DNA of 64,000 nucleotides from Wocania ichthyoenteri Th78 (lineage in GTDB: Bacteria > Bacteroidota > Bacteroidia > Flavobacteriales > Flavobacteriaceae): NCBI RefSeq assembly GCF_000789235.1, contig NZ_KN525716.1, positions 3,732,121 to 3,796,120 of the forward strand, written 5' to 3'. Below, piece by piece: positions 43,601 through 50,776 of the stretch. Position 1 is the stretch's first letter. Each line of letters starts with the position of its first letter. Below the pieces are notes generated by a model, which ran no database searches, was not told the origin of the DNA, and saw only the letters and a program-made list of their open reading frames with translations. Made by a program: the position numbers and the translations under genes.

Positions 43601-43716
43601 GTATTTAAGGTAATTGAACTTTGTTGGTTACTAGGTTTCTCCTTTTCGTTAAATGCAAAAATAGAGATGGTAATTATAAAAAATGATAATGTACCCAGAA
43701 AATAATTTTTTCTCAT
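37627..43716 (-). CDS. Giant SprB-like adhesin with PKD, Ig-like and SprB repeats and T9SS type B sorting domain
   Basis: A 2029-residue exported surface protein. Order, by eye: signal anchor 1-22; Ig-like module (about 45-140, CKDETPQPQITFTGSGGTTP); PKD domains with YNWSFGDGNTSTVANPTHEF, YTVDWGDGSTIETN, FIDFGDGNTES and YYWDFGDGSTSTLRDPSHIY; further PKD-like modules to about 750; four Ig-like copies with the word YQWYSNT (about 850-1180); seven SprB repeats, each with 'C-x-G/D-x-x-x-G-x-I' and 'P-G-D/T-Y-x-x-x-V-x-D-x-x-x-C' (about 1325-1830); a last PKD (VSWDFGDGNFSSEENPTHTY); then the gliding-motility C-terminal domain MMPNAFTPNNDGLNDFFNPS ... EGAFVLIK. SprB-type proteins mediate surface adhesion and gliding. 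Co-operonic porP/sprF gene downstream. Confidence 0.93.
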   Translation of the reverse strand: MRKNYFLGTLSFFIITISIFAFNEKEKPSNQQSSITLNTSDKLLPPSATISGTTEVCKDETPQPQITFTGSGGTTPYTFTYMLNGGPNQTITTTGGNNSINLSASTNTIGTFVYELISVSDSTGDSTNESGTATVTVTEPIIDFTFNNAGTCAGTSVDFVSNITGSAPFTYNWSFGDGNTSTVANPTHEFDIVGCGSQNVSVTLTVTDSNGCTNSVTKSILVEEKPRLEFRDIDNQFDPFNNCGNNTTDPSYTINVGIDNVSATCINSYTVDWGDGSTIETNVTFPATHTYTQLGSFNMDITGIGSNCDNTVTYLIKNSSNPTGSIVNPGNTVNLCTPVSPLEFAIGSWGTNPPDTNYFIDFGDGNTESYTQSQLEASTYFNAADPVNSQNFPIPHTYTETSCPFSYTVFLNITTSCGQTNLTAGPIIILRKPEVDFEDPPISCVNTSVQFDNTSLDGYSNNCSINDGYYWDFGDGSTSTLRDPSHIYTAPGTYTVSLYAENSCGVTNTVIKNICIEPELIPSFTLNTNNGCSPLDVQVTNNTDLSLSCGTEEYLWEVTYASGFCGTTPPNWSFTNGTDETSATPSISFVTAGTYTLTQTITNSCGSNSISETIEVKQPPTATINSISDFCETASFNPIAVVEDCAPASETITYSWNFPGGSPATSSTLDPGTITYATPGDYQVTFSITNSCGTTTVNEDFSVNPIPTITNTDLTQTICSGTDTAEVVLTSNLSNTTYSWTATAPTGITGFIASGNTSIIPIQTIFNSNNTSEDVTFTITPTTNGCTGNSVNVVITVDPAPEFTSQPQPETICLNGALNSLSVSVTGAGTPTYQWYSNTVDDNTTGTIITGETATTYTPPNNPTGIIYYYCVVSFPTGIGCNEITSNTARIEIVDGLQIDIQPIATQSLCVGGDINSALSVVHSGGTGTITYQWYSNTTNSNTGGVIITGATNVNYTPPTFNTVGNYYYYVEISSSGNGCNAITSEVAEIVVADDPTITSQPLVSQELCQGTTPQNLEVVTSGGLGTVYNYQWYSNTTNSNVGGTLITGATNSIFTPPTTTIGNIYYYCVITQPDPGCSVISDTALVTVNAAPNFTAQPISETICFGESLNTLSVAVANGVGTPTYQWYSNTINDNLTGAAITGETNATYNPPSTNIGTIYYYCIVTFSAGGCTEINSQTAEITINQTPNISDKAITICSGVSFQIIPDSSTGDIVPTGTLYTWTTPTINPVGSITGASNESTPQSDISQTLTNNTTNPATVTYTVTPISGICAGADFTINITVNPSISITTNQINSDCYLANNGSLDISITGGVPFTTGNPYQISWTGPNGFTSTNEDISNLEPGDYTVVINDDGGCPFTDTFTILEPDELIFSNINFDPETISCFGANDGEIDINISGGTTPYTYNWTRNGNPFDTTEDLSNLGPGDYQITVTDANNCTPIVENFSIIEPNLLQASLINQTDIICFGDATGAINIDVVGGRPIEVSAGVFDYNYAWTGPNGFTSTSQNISNLIAGTYNLVVTDKSGCTDDLEVILDQSDEIIIDYTTTEIECYGDNNASITINNISGGNPPYTIAWSNLGSGNIQSNLSAGTYTITVTDDTNCEKQATIIIDEAPIFTINPVVNNVSCFGENDASISLNLVGGINPVTLVWDDDATAGLERNNIGPGTYTVTITDGTPCAITETFTIIEPDALELSATTTDALDCDDANSGAINAVVTGGTLPLTYSWSNGANTEDLTNTPPGDYTLTVTDTNGCTISDSWTINRFDPLEISVETITDFDCETRYVNQSFVANVTGGIPPYQINWSSGTISGVNNEIMNTNQDGLVIVDVTDSFGCTTSYSHNVEIPVLGDADFTQNSTGFSTYGFYSIEDPIQFTNTSIGDYISVSWDFGDGNFSSEENPTHTYLTIGTYVATQTVTYPFGCVYTKVITLNIEKGYALMMPNAFTPNNDGLNDFFNPSFIALSNMKLDIYDTWGSLIYSEVGENLKGWNGKIKDSEAENGNYYYTFSGDTFYGKTITSEGAFVLIK

Positions 43717-43906
43717 TTAAGTTAATTGAGTTAATAGCTGTGACTAAAATAAATATTCTTTTTTATGAAGTATCATCTTTAATCAACATAAATCTATTTT
43801 TTCTATAAAAGACCCATTATCGGGGATGTAATTTTTTTCAGACCTATTTTGGTTTATTAATTAACTTTTTTATTAGTTGTTGTTTATATTTACAATAAAA
43901 AGTATA

Positions 43907-44836
43907 ATGAGAGCATTAGTAATTTCTGGAGGAGGTAGCAAAGGTGCTTATGCAGGTGGTGTTGCACAATATTTAATTCAAGAAGAAGGTGTGAATTACG
44001 ATATGTTTTTAGGCACATCTACAGGAGGTTTGTTGGTGCCTCATTTGGCAGCTGGTGAAATTGATAAAATTCATCAGGTATTTACTAATGTTAATCAAAG
44101 CAATATATTTAGTGTCAATCCATTTGTACTGCGTAAAAAAGGAGATAGAGAATTTGTTTCTATAGACTTTATTAACACCTTTTGGCAGTTTGTTAAAATG
44201 AAAAGAACGTTTGGTGAAAGTAAATCATTAAGAAGACATATAAAGAAGCATTTCACTATTGAAGAGTATAATTTAATTAAAGAAACTAAGGACGATGTTG
44301 TTGTTACCGTTTCTAATCTTTCTAAAAATCGTGTAGAATATAAATCGATAAAGGATTTTAGTTATGATGAATTTTGCGATTGGATATGGATTTCATGTAA
44401 TTATATACCATTTATGTCTTTGGTGAAAAAGGATGGTTTTGAATATGCTGATGGCGGTTTAGGCTGCGTAGTTCCTATTAGAGAAGCTATCCTAAGAGGT
44501 GCAACCGAAGTGGATGCTATAATTCTAGAATCCGAAAATATGGCTTATAATAAAGTTTTGGGAAAAAACCCTTTTTCATTAATGATTAATTTATTTGGCC
44601 ATTTACTTGACCAAGTAGAACGTAATGATATTGTTATAGGAAAATTGGCTGCAAAAAATAAAAATGTAAAACTTAATCTATATTATACGCCATCAAAACT
44701 TACTGAAAATTCATTGATTTTTAATAAAAAGCTAATGACTAAATGGTGGCAACAAGGGTATTACTACGCTAAACAAAAGTCTGAAGAAGCACGTTCAAAT
44801 GAGTTAAGAATGGATGATGATTTACCACAAGTCTGA
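43907..44836 (+). CDS. Patatin-like phospholipase
   Basis: A 309-residue lipid acyl hydrolase from ATG 43907, which directly starts MRALVISGGGSKGAYAGGVA; an upstream ATG at 43877 would add an implausible 10-residue lead. The oxyanion loop is GGGSKGAYAG. The nucleophile elbow is LGTSTGGLLVPHLAAGE, with Ser in G-T-S-T-G, and the catalytic Asp is in EYADGGLGCVVPIREAI. No signal peptide, so it acts in the cytoplasm. Probably hydrolyses phospholipid or lysophospholipid acyl chains. Convergent with the next gene, whose stop it overlaps by 15 bases. Confidence 0.9.
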   Translation: MRALVISGGGSKGAYAGGVAQYLIQEEGVNYDMFLGTSTGGLLVPHLAAGEIDKIHQVFTNVNQSNIFSVNPFVLRKKGDREFVSIDFINTFWQFVKMKRTFGESKSLRRHIKKHFTIEEYNLIKETKDDVVVTVSNLSKNRVEYKSIKDFSYDEFCDWIWISCNYIPFMSLVKKDGFEYADGGLGCVVPIREAILRGATEVDAIILESENMAYNKVLGKNPFSLMINLFGHLLDQVERNDIVIGKLAAKNKNVKLNLYYTPSKLTENSLIFNKKLMTKWWQQGYYYAKQKSEEARSNELRMDDDLPQV

Positions 44837-45343
44837 AACCTCTTCTTTTATAAAAGATAATGCAGCATCGCTTGGTGCTCTGCGTTCCATCATTTCAGTT
44901 AAAACAACCTCTCTTAGTTTATTGGCTGTATCTGTTTTTTCAAGTAAGCTTGCTTTTCTTATCAATTGAATGGTCGCATTTTTTGCTGCCGAAATAATGC
45001 TCCAACACTTTTCGCTAACATATATTTGTTGTGCTAAATTATGTTCCATTTCTTGTTCAATATTCTGTATAAGTAATCTTTCGTAATCTTCTTTATTTGA
45101 AGATATTGGAACAACTCTAATCATTAACTTGTTGGGTGATATTCTTTCTAAAAATAAGGCAAGTCTTTCATAAGCTTGAAGACGTAAAGGCATTGATGAA
45201 ACTTGTAAATCTTTTTTTAACAAAAAGCGTCTTCTACCAGCTTCATTTTTAGTGTGTTCTTTAAAAAAGTAATAAGCAATAAGTCCTACAATTAATGAGG
45301 GAATTGCGAATAAAAATAAATCTATAATGCGATCTGAGTCCAT
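44822..45343 (-). CDS. Conserved single-pass membrane protein, unknown function
   Basis: A 173-residue protein. It has one N-terminal membrane helix (LFLFAIPSLIVGLIAYYFF), a short basic turn (KEHTKNEAGRRRFLL), then a helical cytosolic part (VSSMPLRLQAYERLALFLER, LMIRVVPISSNKEDYERLLI, QNIEQEMEHNLAQQIYVSEK, CWSIISAAKNATIQLI). I recall this as a conserved Bacteroidota DUF family, but I cannot name its function. The start with a helix of this type suggests a membrane-tethered helical protein. It overlaps the 3' end of the patatin gene by 15 bases. Confidence 0.7.
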   Translation of the reverse strand: MDSDRIIDLFLFAIPSLIVGLIAYYFFKEHTKNEAGRRRFLLKKDLQVSSMPLRLQAYERLALFLERISPNKLMIRVVPISSNKEDYERLLIQNIEQEMEHNLAQQIYVSEKCWSIISAAKNATIQLIRKASLLEKTDTANKLREVVLTEMMERRAPSDAALSFIKEEVSDLW

Positions 45344-45369
45344 AAAAGTTTGACTGGTTTTGTGTTATT

Positions 45370-46641
45370 TTAATTATTTAAAAAATCAAAAGTAATATTT
45401 GTTAATGTTTTTACACCTAAAAGCATACCGCTTTCATCAATTTTAAAATCGGGTGTATGGTGTGGAAACGCATTTTTATTTCCAGGTGTCATTCCTCCTA
45501 AAAAGAAATATAATCCAGGCACTACTTCCTGAAAATATGAAAAATCTTCACCCCCAGTAACAGCTTTCGTTAAAACTACGTTTTCTTTACCTGCTACTTT
45601 CTCAAACGTTGGTAACATTTGTGTAACCAAATCTGGATCGTTATAGGTAATCGTTGTGTTTTCTTGAAACTCTATTGAAGCTTCACCTCCATAGGCTTTT
45701 GCAATGGTTTCAGTCATTTCAGTCATACGTTTAAAAATGAGTTTTTTCATGTCTAAATCTAATGTTCTTATTGTTCCAATAAGTTCAGCACTTTCAGGAA
45801 TAATATTAAATCGTACACCACTTGTTATTTTACCAACCGTTATTACAGCAGGTTCTACTAACAAATTAGATTCTCGACTAATGATGCTTTGATAGCCATC
45901 AATAATTTTAGCAGAAATATAAATTGGATCAACGCCATTCCAGGGCGCAGAACCATGTGTTTGTTTGCCTTTTACGTTAACTACAAAACGCTCAACACCA
46001 GCCATAATGCCTCCAGATTTATATTCTATTTTGCCAACTTCTGTATCCGAACTAATATGCAATCCAAAAATAGCATCTACTTTTGGGTTTTCTAAAACTC
46101 CTTCTTTTATCATCAGTTTAGCACCCCCTTCTTCTCCTGGAGGAGGACCTTCTTCTGCGGGTTGAAAAATAAACTTTACAGTGCCTCTTATTTTGTCTTT
46201 ATTTTTAGATAAAATCTCTGCAACACCCATTAAAATGGCAATGTGAGTATCGTGTCCACAGGCATGCATCACACCCGTTTCGGTATTTAAAAAAGTAGCT
46301 TTTATTTTAGACTTAAATGGTAAATCATTACGTTCTGTAACAGGAAGTGCATCAATATCGGCACGTAAAGCAACTACTTTTCCTGGACTGTTACCTTTTA
46401 AAATGGCAACAACTCCAGTATGCGCAACACCAGTTTTAACTTCTAAACCCAAAGATTTTAAATGTCTAGTAATGGTTTCAGCAGTTTTAAACTCTCTGTT
46501 TGAAAGTTCTGGGTTTTCATGGAAATGTCGTCGCCATTCAATCACTTTTTCTTCAATATCAATAAATTGTTGTTCTAGATTATCTTGACTATATACATTA
46601 ATTATTCCAAAGCATGTAAATAAAAATATAAGATATTTCAT
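45370..46641 (-). CDS. M20 family amidohydrolase (exported, amino-acylase type)
   Basis: A 423-residue peptidase M20D/IAA-amino acid hydrolase type protein, with a signal peptide ending VYSQ. The N-terminal domain has VIEWRRHFHENPELSNREFK, VALRADIDALPV and the metal-binding MHACGHDTHIAILMG, then FQPAEEGPPPGEEGGAKLMI. The dimerisation domain is at about 210-320 (FVVNVKGKQTHGSAPWNGVD, the conserved K-x-x-H-x-x-x-P). The last metal ligand is in FPHHTPDFKIDE. It cleaves N-acyl or amidated amino acids; substrate not determined. The gene after it on the same strand is 26 bases away. Confidence 0.9.
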   Translation of the reverse strand: MKYLIFLFTCFGIINVYSQDNLEQQFIDIEEKVIEWRRHFHENPELSNREFKTAETITRHLKSLGLEVKTGVAHTGVVAILKGNSPGKVVALRADIDALPVTERNDLPFKSKIKATFLNTETGVMHACGHDTHIAILMGVAEILSKNKDKIRGTVKFIFQPAEEGPPPGEEGGAKLMIKEGVLENPKVDAIFGLHISSDTEVGKIEYKSGGIMAGVERFVVNVKGKQTHGSAPWNGVDPIYISAKIIDGYQSIISRESNLLVEPAVITVGKITSGVRFNIIPESAELIGTIRTLDLDMKKLIFKRMTEMTETIAKAYGGEASIEFQENTTITYNDPDLVTQMLPTFEKVAGKENVVLTKAVTGGEDFSYFQEVVPGLYFFLGGMTPGNKNAFPHHTPDFKIDESGMLLGVKTLTNITFDFLNN

Positions 46642-46784
46642 AATAATGATTAAATTTTTGAAGTCTAAAGATATTCAAATTTTAATAAAAGCTGCCGAAG
46701 CTGTTAATTGTTTATAATTATTAATAATTCGCCTTAATTAAAAGTATAACATTGGTTATTTTCACGTCTTAAAATGAAAATGAT

Positions 46785-49142
46785 TTGGAGAAGTATTTAA
46801 GTCAGCTAAATGATGCACAATTAGAACCTACGATTCAAATTGAAGGACCAATGATAGTTATTGCTGGTGCAGGTTCTGGTAAAACACGTGTGTTAACTTA
46901 CCGTATTGCTTATATGATGAGTAAAGGAATTGACCCTTTTAATATCTTATCGCTCACATTTACCAATAAAGCAGCACGAGAAATGAAAGAACGTATTGCA
47001 TCTATTGTTGGAGCAAGTGAAGCGAAAAATTTATGGATGGGAACATTCCACTCTGTATTTGCAAAAATTTTGCGTATTGAAGCTGATAGATTGGGGTATC
47101 CTAGTAATTTCACCATTTATGATACGCAAGATTCTGATAGGTTGATTGCGTCTATTATTAAGGAAATGAGCCTTGATAAAGACATTTATAAATATAAGCA
47201 AGTACGCTCTAGAATTTCATCGTATAAAAATAGTTTGATTACGGTGCATGCGTATTTTCAAAATCCAGAATTAAAGGAAGCCGATACTATGGCTCGCCGA
47301 CCAAGAATGGGTGATATTTATAAAGCATATGTTGAGCGTTGTTTTAAAGCAGGTGCGATGGATTTTGATGATTTGTTATTGAAAACCAATGAGCTTTTAA
47401 CGCGTTTTCCTGAAGTTTTAGCAAAATACCAAAACCGATTTAAATACATTCTAGTTGATGAGTATCAAGATACTAACCATTCGCAATATTTAATTGTGAG
47501 AGCCTTGGCTGATAAGTTTCAAAATATATGTGTAGTGGGTGATGATGCACAAAGTATTTATGCCTTCCGTGGTGCAAATATTAATAATATTTTAAATTTT
47601 CAGAAAGACTACGATGATGTGAAGCTATTTCGATTAGAACAAAATTATCGTTCAACAAAAAACATTGTAAACGCAGCAAATTCTATTATCGATAAAAACC
47701 AAACGAAGCTTGATAAAATTGTTTGGACGGCTAATGATGAAGGCGAACAAATAAAAGTAAATCGTTCATTAACCGATGGAGACGAAGGGCGTTATGTAGC
47801 AAGTACCATTTGGGAAAACAAAATGAATCACCAATTAAATAATAGTGATTTTGCTATATTATATCGTACCAATGCGCAGTCAAGAGCTATTGAAGATGCG
47901 TTGAGAAAGCGAGATATTAAATATCGAATTTATGGTGGATTATCATTTTATCAACGTAAAGAAATAAAAGATGTTCTCTCGTATTTACGGCTTATTATTA
48001 ATCCAGCCGATGAAGAAGCTTTAAAGCGCGTTATTAATTTTCCGCCTCGTGGTATCGGGCAAACAACAGTTGATAAACTTATAGTATCTGCAAATGGATA
48101 CAACCGAACCATTTTTGAAGTGATGAAACACATCGATAAAACCGATGTAAAAGTTAATTCGGGTACAAAAACTAAACTTCAAGATTTCGTTACACTTATA
48201 GAAAGTTTTCAGGTATTAAATCAGACTGCCGATGTTTTTGAATTGGCAGAACATGTTACCCGAACCAGTGGTTTAATTCGAGAATTCAATAAAGATGGAA
48301 CTCCAGAAGGTGTTACTAGAATGGAAAATATCGAGGAACTTTTAAACGGAATGAAAGATTTTGTTGAGGGTCAAAAAGAAATTGCTGATACCACTGGTAA
48401 TTTAGCTGAATTTTTAGAAGATGTTGCATTAGCAACAGATTTAGATGCCGATAAAGGAGATGCAGACCACGTCGCTTTAATGACCATACATTTAGCAAAA
48501 GGATTGGAGTTTCCGTACGTTTTTATTGTTGGTTTAGAAGAAGATTTGTTTCCAAGTGCCATGAGTATGAACACACGTAGCGAACTAGAGGAGGAGCGAC
48601 GCTTGTTTTATGTAGCACTAACACGAGCAGAAAAGCAGGCTTATTTAACTTATGCTTTATCGCGTTACCGTTGGGGAAAATTGATTGATTCTGAACCTAG
48701 TCGTTTTATTGAAGAAATAGACGAGCAGTATTTAGATATAGTTACACCTATTGAAGAACGCCGCTTTAACCCCATGCTTGATGCCGCTATTTTTGGAGAC
48801 ACACCCTCTGTAACAAGCAAAAGAGCAGATTCTAATACGATTAGATTTAAACCAGCTAAACAAGCGGTGTTAAAAAAAGGTAGTAAGCCGAAGTCAGAAC
48901 CAGCTAAATTTCAAGTTACCACACCAAAAAACTTAAAGCCTGTTGTTAAATCTACTGGCAATACTAATTTATTTGATAGTAAATTGGTTGTTGGTAATAT
49001 TGTAAAACACATTCGGTTTGGCACAGGAGAAGTTATGAAAATAGAAGGTAAAGGTGCTGACGTTAAAGCCGAAATTAATTTTCAACATGGTGGCGTTAAA
49101 AAATTATTGTTGCGCTTTGCTAAGTTGGAGGTTGTTGGGTAG
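46785..49142 (+). CDS. uvrD: UvrD/PcrA-type DNA helicase with TTG start
   Basis: A superfamily 1A helicase of 785 residues from a TTG at 46785 (TTG GAG AAG). This is the best in-frame start: an in-frame TAA lies at 46770-46772 and no ATG follows before the conserved LSQLNDAQLEP. The Q motif and Walker A are VIAGAGSGKTRVLTYRI, Walker B FKYILVDEYQDTNHSQY, motif III GDDAQSIYAFRGA, motif IV EQNYRSTKNI, motif V MTIHLAKGLEFPYVFIVGLE and motif VI EEERRLFYVALTRAEK. The C-terminal tail ends in a Tudor-like module (VVGNIVKHIRFGTGEVMKIE) that in PcrA contacts RNA polymerase. Functions in nucleotide excision repair and removing stalled polymerase. Confidence 0.95.
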   Translation: MEKYLSQLNDAQLEPTIQIEGPMIVIAGAGSGKTRVLTYRIAYMMSKGIDPFNILSLTFTNKAAREMKERIASIVGASEAKNLWMGTFHSVFAKILRIEADRLGYPSNFTIYDTQDSDRLIASIIKEMSLDKDIYKYKQVRSRISSYKNSLITVHAYFQNPELKEADTMARRPRMGDIYKAYVERCFKAGAMDFDDLLLKTNELLTRFPEVLAKYQNRFKYILVDEYQDTNHSQYLIVRALADKFQNICVVGDDAQSIYAFRGANINNILNFQKDYDDVKLFRLEQNYRSTKNIVNAANSIIDKNQTKLDKIVWTANDEGEQIKVNRSLTDGDEGRYVASTIWENKMNHQLNNSDFAILYRTNAQSRAIEDALRKRDIKYRIYGGLSFYQRKEIKDVLSYLRLIINPADEEALKRVINFPPRGIGQTTVDKLIVSANGYNRTIFEVMKHIDKTDVKVNSGTKTKLQDFVTLIESFQVLNQTADVFELAEHVTRTSGLIREFNKDGTPEGVTRMENIEELLNGMKDFVEGQKEIADTTGNLAEFLEDVALATDLDADKGDADHVALMTIHLAKGLEFPYVFIVGLEEDLFPSAMSMNTRSELEEERRLFYVALTRAEKQAYLTYALSRYRWGKLIDSEPSRFIEEIDEQYLDIVTPIEERRFNPMLDAAIFGDTPSVTSKRADSNTIRFKPAKQAVLKKGSKPKSEPAKFQVTTPKNLKPVVKSTGNTNLFDSKLVVGNIVKHIRFGTGEVMKIEGKGADVKAEINFQHGGVKKLLLRFAKLEVVG

Positions 49143-49171
49143 ATTAGGTTTTGGGTCTTGGGTATTCAATC

Positions 49172-50035
49172 CTAAAGATGTGTCTCTATAAAAGCCTTCA
49201 ATTTAATCCAAGTATCAATTAATTCTAACCCAATCCAACCATGACCAGCATTTGGGTATAAGGTAAACTCATGTGTAACACCTAAACTTTCCAATTTATC
49301 CCGCATATCGGTACCTTGTGTTGTTGGTATTAAAGGGTCTTGTCCGCCATAAAACAAAATAGTTGGAGGTGATGTAGCTGTAGCTTGGTGATATGGGCTT
49401 ACTTCTTCTAAAAAAGAGGTCGTTGCGTCTATTCCAAATAAATCTATTAGCTCTTGTACATCAGGATTTGTATTGTTTAAATACGCAGAATCTGTAAAAT
49501 TTGTTGGACCAACAATGCTGCAAACCATATTTACTTTGTTTGTTGTATTAAAAGCATAACTCCAAAGTAGCGATAAATGTGCACCGGCACTTGTACCAAT
49601 AAATCCAATGGCTTCAGAAATTGTGTATTTTGTTTTATTATCCTTTAAATAGTTGATAATTGTAGTAATATCATCTGTTTGCATAGGATAAGGTTTCGTG
49701 TTCTCATCGGCTAATCTGTAATTAATATTTACAATAGCTAAGTCTGAGAAATCTTGACGTATTAAATCTTTTATAGGATTCATTTCAGATTTATCGCCAG
49801 CAGACCATCCGCCACCGTGGACTAAAACCATCACTTTAGTATTATTAGTTCTATTAGCTGGTAAATACAAATCAAAATTTTGATTAACATCTTGTCCGTA
49901 AGAAATATTTAATTCTTGATAGAATTTTGATGGATCTAAAATGGTAATAAAATCTTCATCTGCTTTTTCTTTTGAGCAATTGAAAAAAGTAATAAGTACA
50001 ACAAAAACTAAGAAAGTAGATTTAAGTGCTTTCAT
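49172..50035 (-). CDS. Alpha/beta hydrolase lipoprotein (BD-FAE/Est-like)
   Basis: A 287-residue lipoprotein (lipobox FFNC, Cys20). The hydrolase fold shows the oxyanion HGGGWSAGDKSE in VMVLVHGGGWSAGD, the nucleophile elbow FIGTSAGAHLSLLW (Ser in G-T-S-A-G), the Asp in FYGGQDPLIPTTQG and the His in LYPNAGHGWIGLE. This is the carboxylesterase/prolyl oligopeptidase-like group related to bifunctional feruloyl/acetylxylan esterases. Periplasmic or outer-membrane esterase of unknown substrate. Divergent from the YciO gene across 47 bases. Confidence 0.88.
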   Translation of the reverse strand: MKALKSTFLVFVVLITFFNCSKEKADEDFITILDPSKFYQELNISYGQDVNQNFDLYLPANRTNNTKVMVLVHGGGWSAGDKSEMNPIKDLIRQDFSDLAIVNINYRLADENTKPYPMQTDDITTIINYLKDNKTKYTISEAIGFIGTSAGAHLSLLWSYAFNTTNKVNMVCSIVGPTNFTDSAYLNNTNPDVQELIDLFGIDATTSFLEEVSPYHQATATSPPTILFYGGQDPLIPTTQGTDMRDKLESLGVTHEFTLYPNAGHGWIGLELIDTWIKLKAFIETHL

Positions 50036-50082
50036 TTTAAAAATAATATTTACTTTGTAAACGAAATTACAAGATAGTTATT

Positions 50083-50703
50083 ATGGCTGAGTTTATAAGA
50101 ATATATGAAGAAAATCCCAATCCGAAAGCGATTGAAAAGGTGGTTGCTATTCTTAAGCGTGGCGGTGTAATTATTTATCCAACCGATTCTGTTTATGGTT
50201 TAGGTTGCGATATTACTAATCTTAAAGCTTTAGAACGTGTTGCAAAAATTAAGCAAGTAAAACTTGAAAAAGCAAATTTCTCATTTGTTTGTCACGATTT
50301 AAGCAACTTAAGTGATTATGTTAAACAAATAGACACATCTACATTTAAAATTTTAAAACGCGCGCTTCCTGGGCCATATACCTTTATACTTCCTGGCGGA
50401 AAATCATTACCAAACCCATTTAAGAAACGTAAAACCGTTGGTATTCGTGTGCCTAATAATAACATCGCTTTAGATATTGTTAAGCAGTTAGGAAATCCCA
50501 TTATATCAACATCTATACATGATGAAGATGAAGTTTTAGAATATACCACCGATCCTGAATTGATTTTAGAAAAATGGAGTAACTTAGTAGATTTGGTAAT
50601 TGATGGCGGCTATGGAGATAATGAAGCTTCTACTGTTATAGATTTATCTGAAGACGAACCCATTATTATTAGAGAAGGAAAAGGAAGTTTAGAGATTTTT
50701 TAA
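50083..50703 (+). CDS. L-threonylcarbamoyladenylate synthase family protein (YciO/Sua5/YrdC)
   Basis: A 206-residue protein with the YrdC/Sua5 domain: RGGVIIYPTDSVYGLGCDIT, RVAKIKQVKLEKANFSFVCH, ILKRALPGPYTFILPGGKSL, KRKTVGIRVPNNNIALDI and PIISTSIHDE, ending with STVIDLSEDEPIIIREGKGS. This length and K/R-x-x-x pattern match the YciO subgroup. YrdC proteins use threonine, bicarbonate and ATP to make threonylcarbamoyl-AMP for tRNA t6A37. YciO members are close homologues whose own activity is less certain. No C-terminal Sua5 domain is present. Confidence 0.9.
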   Translation: MAEFIRIYEENPNPKAIEKVVAILKRGGVIIYPTDSVYGLGCDITNLKALERVAKIKQVKLEKANFSFVCHDLSNLSDYVKQIDTSTFKILKRALPGPYTFILPGGKSLPNPFKKRKTVGIRVPNNNIALDIVKQLGNPIISTSIHDEDEVLEYTTDPELILEKWSNLVDLVIDGGYGDNEASTVIDLSEDEPIIIREGKGSLEIF

Positions 50704-50776
50704 ATGCCTTTTTTTAACAAAAATATATTTATTAAAGACGATTTTTCACTAAAATATTTTAACTAAACAACACTAT

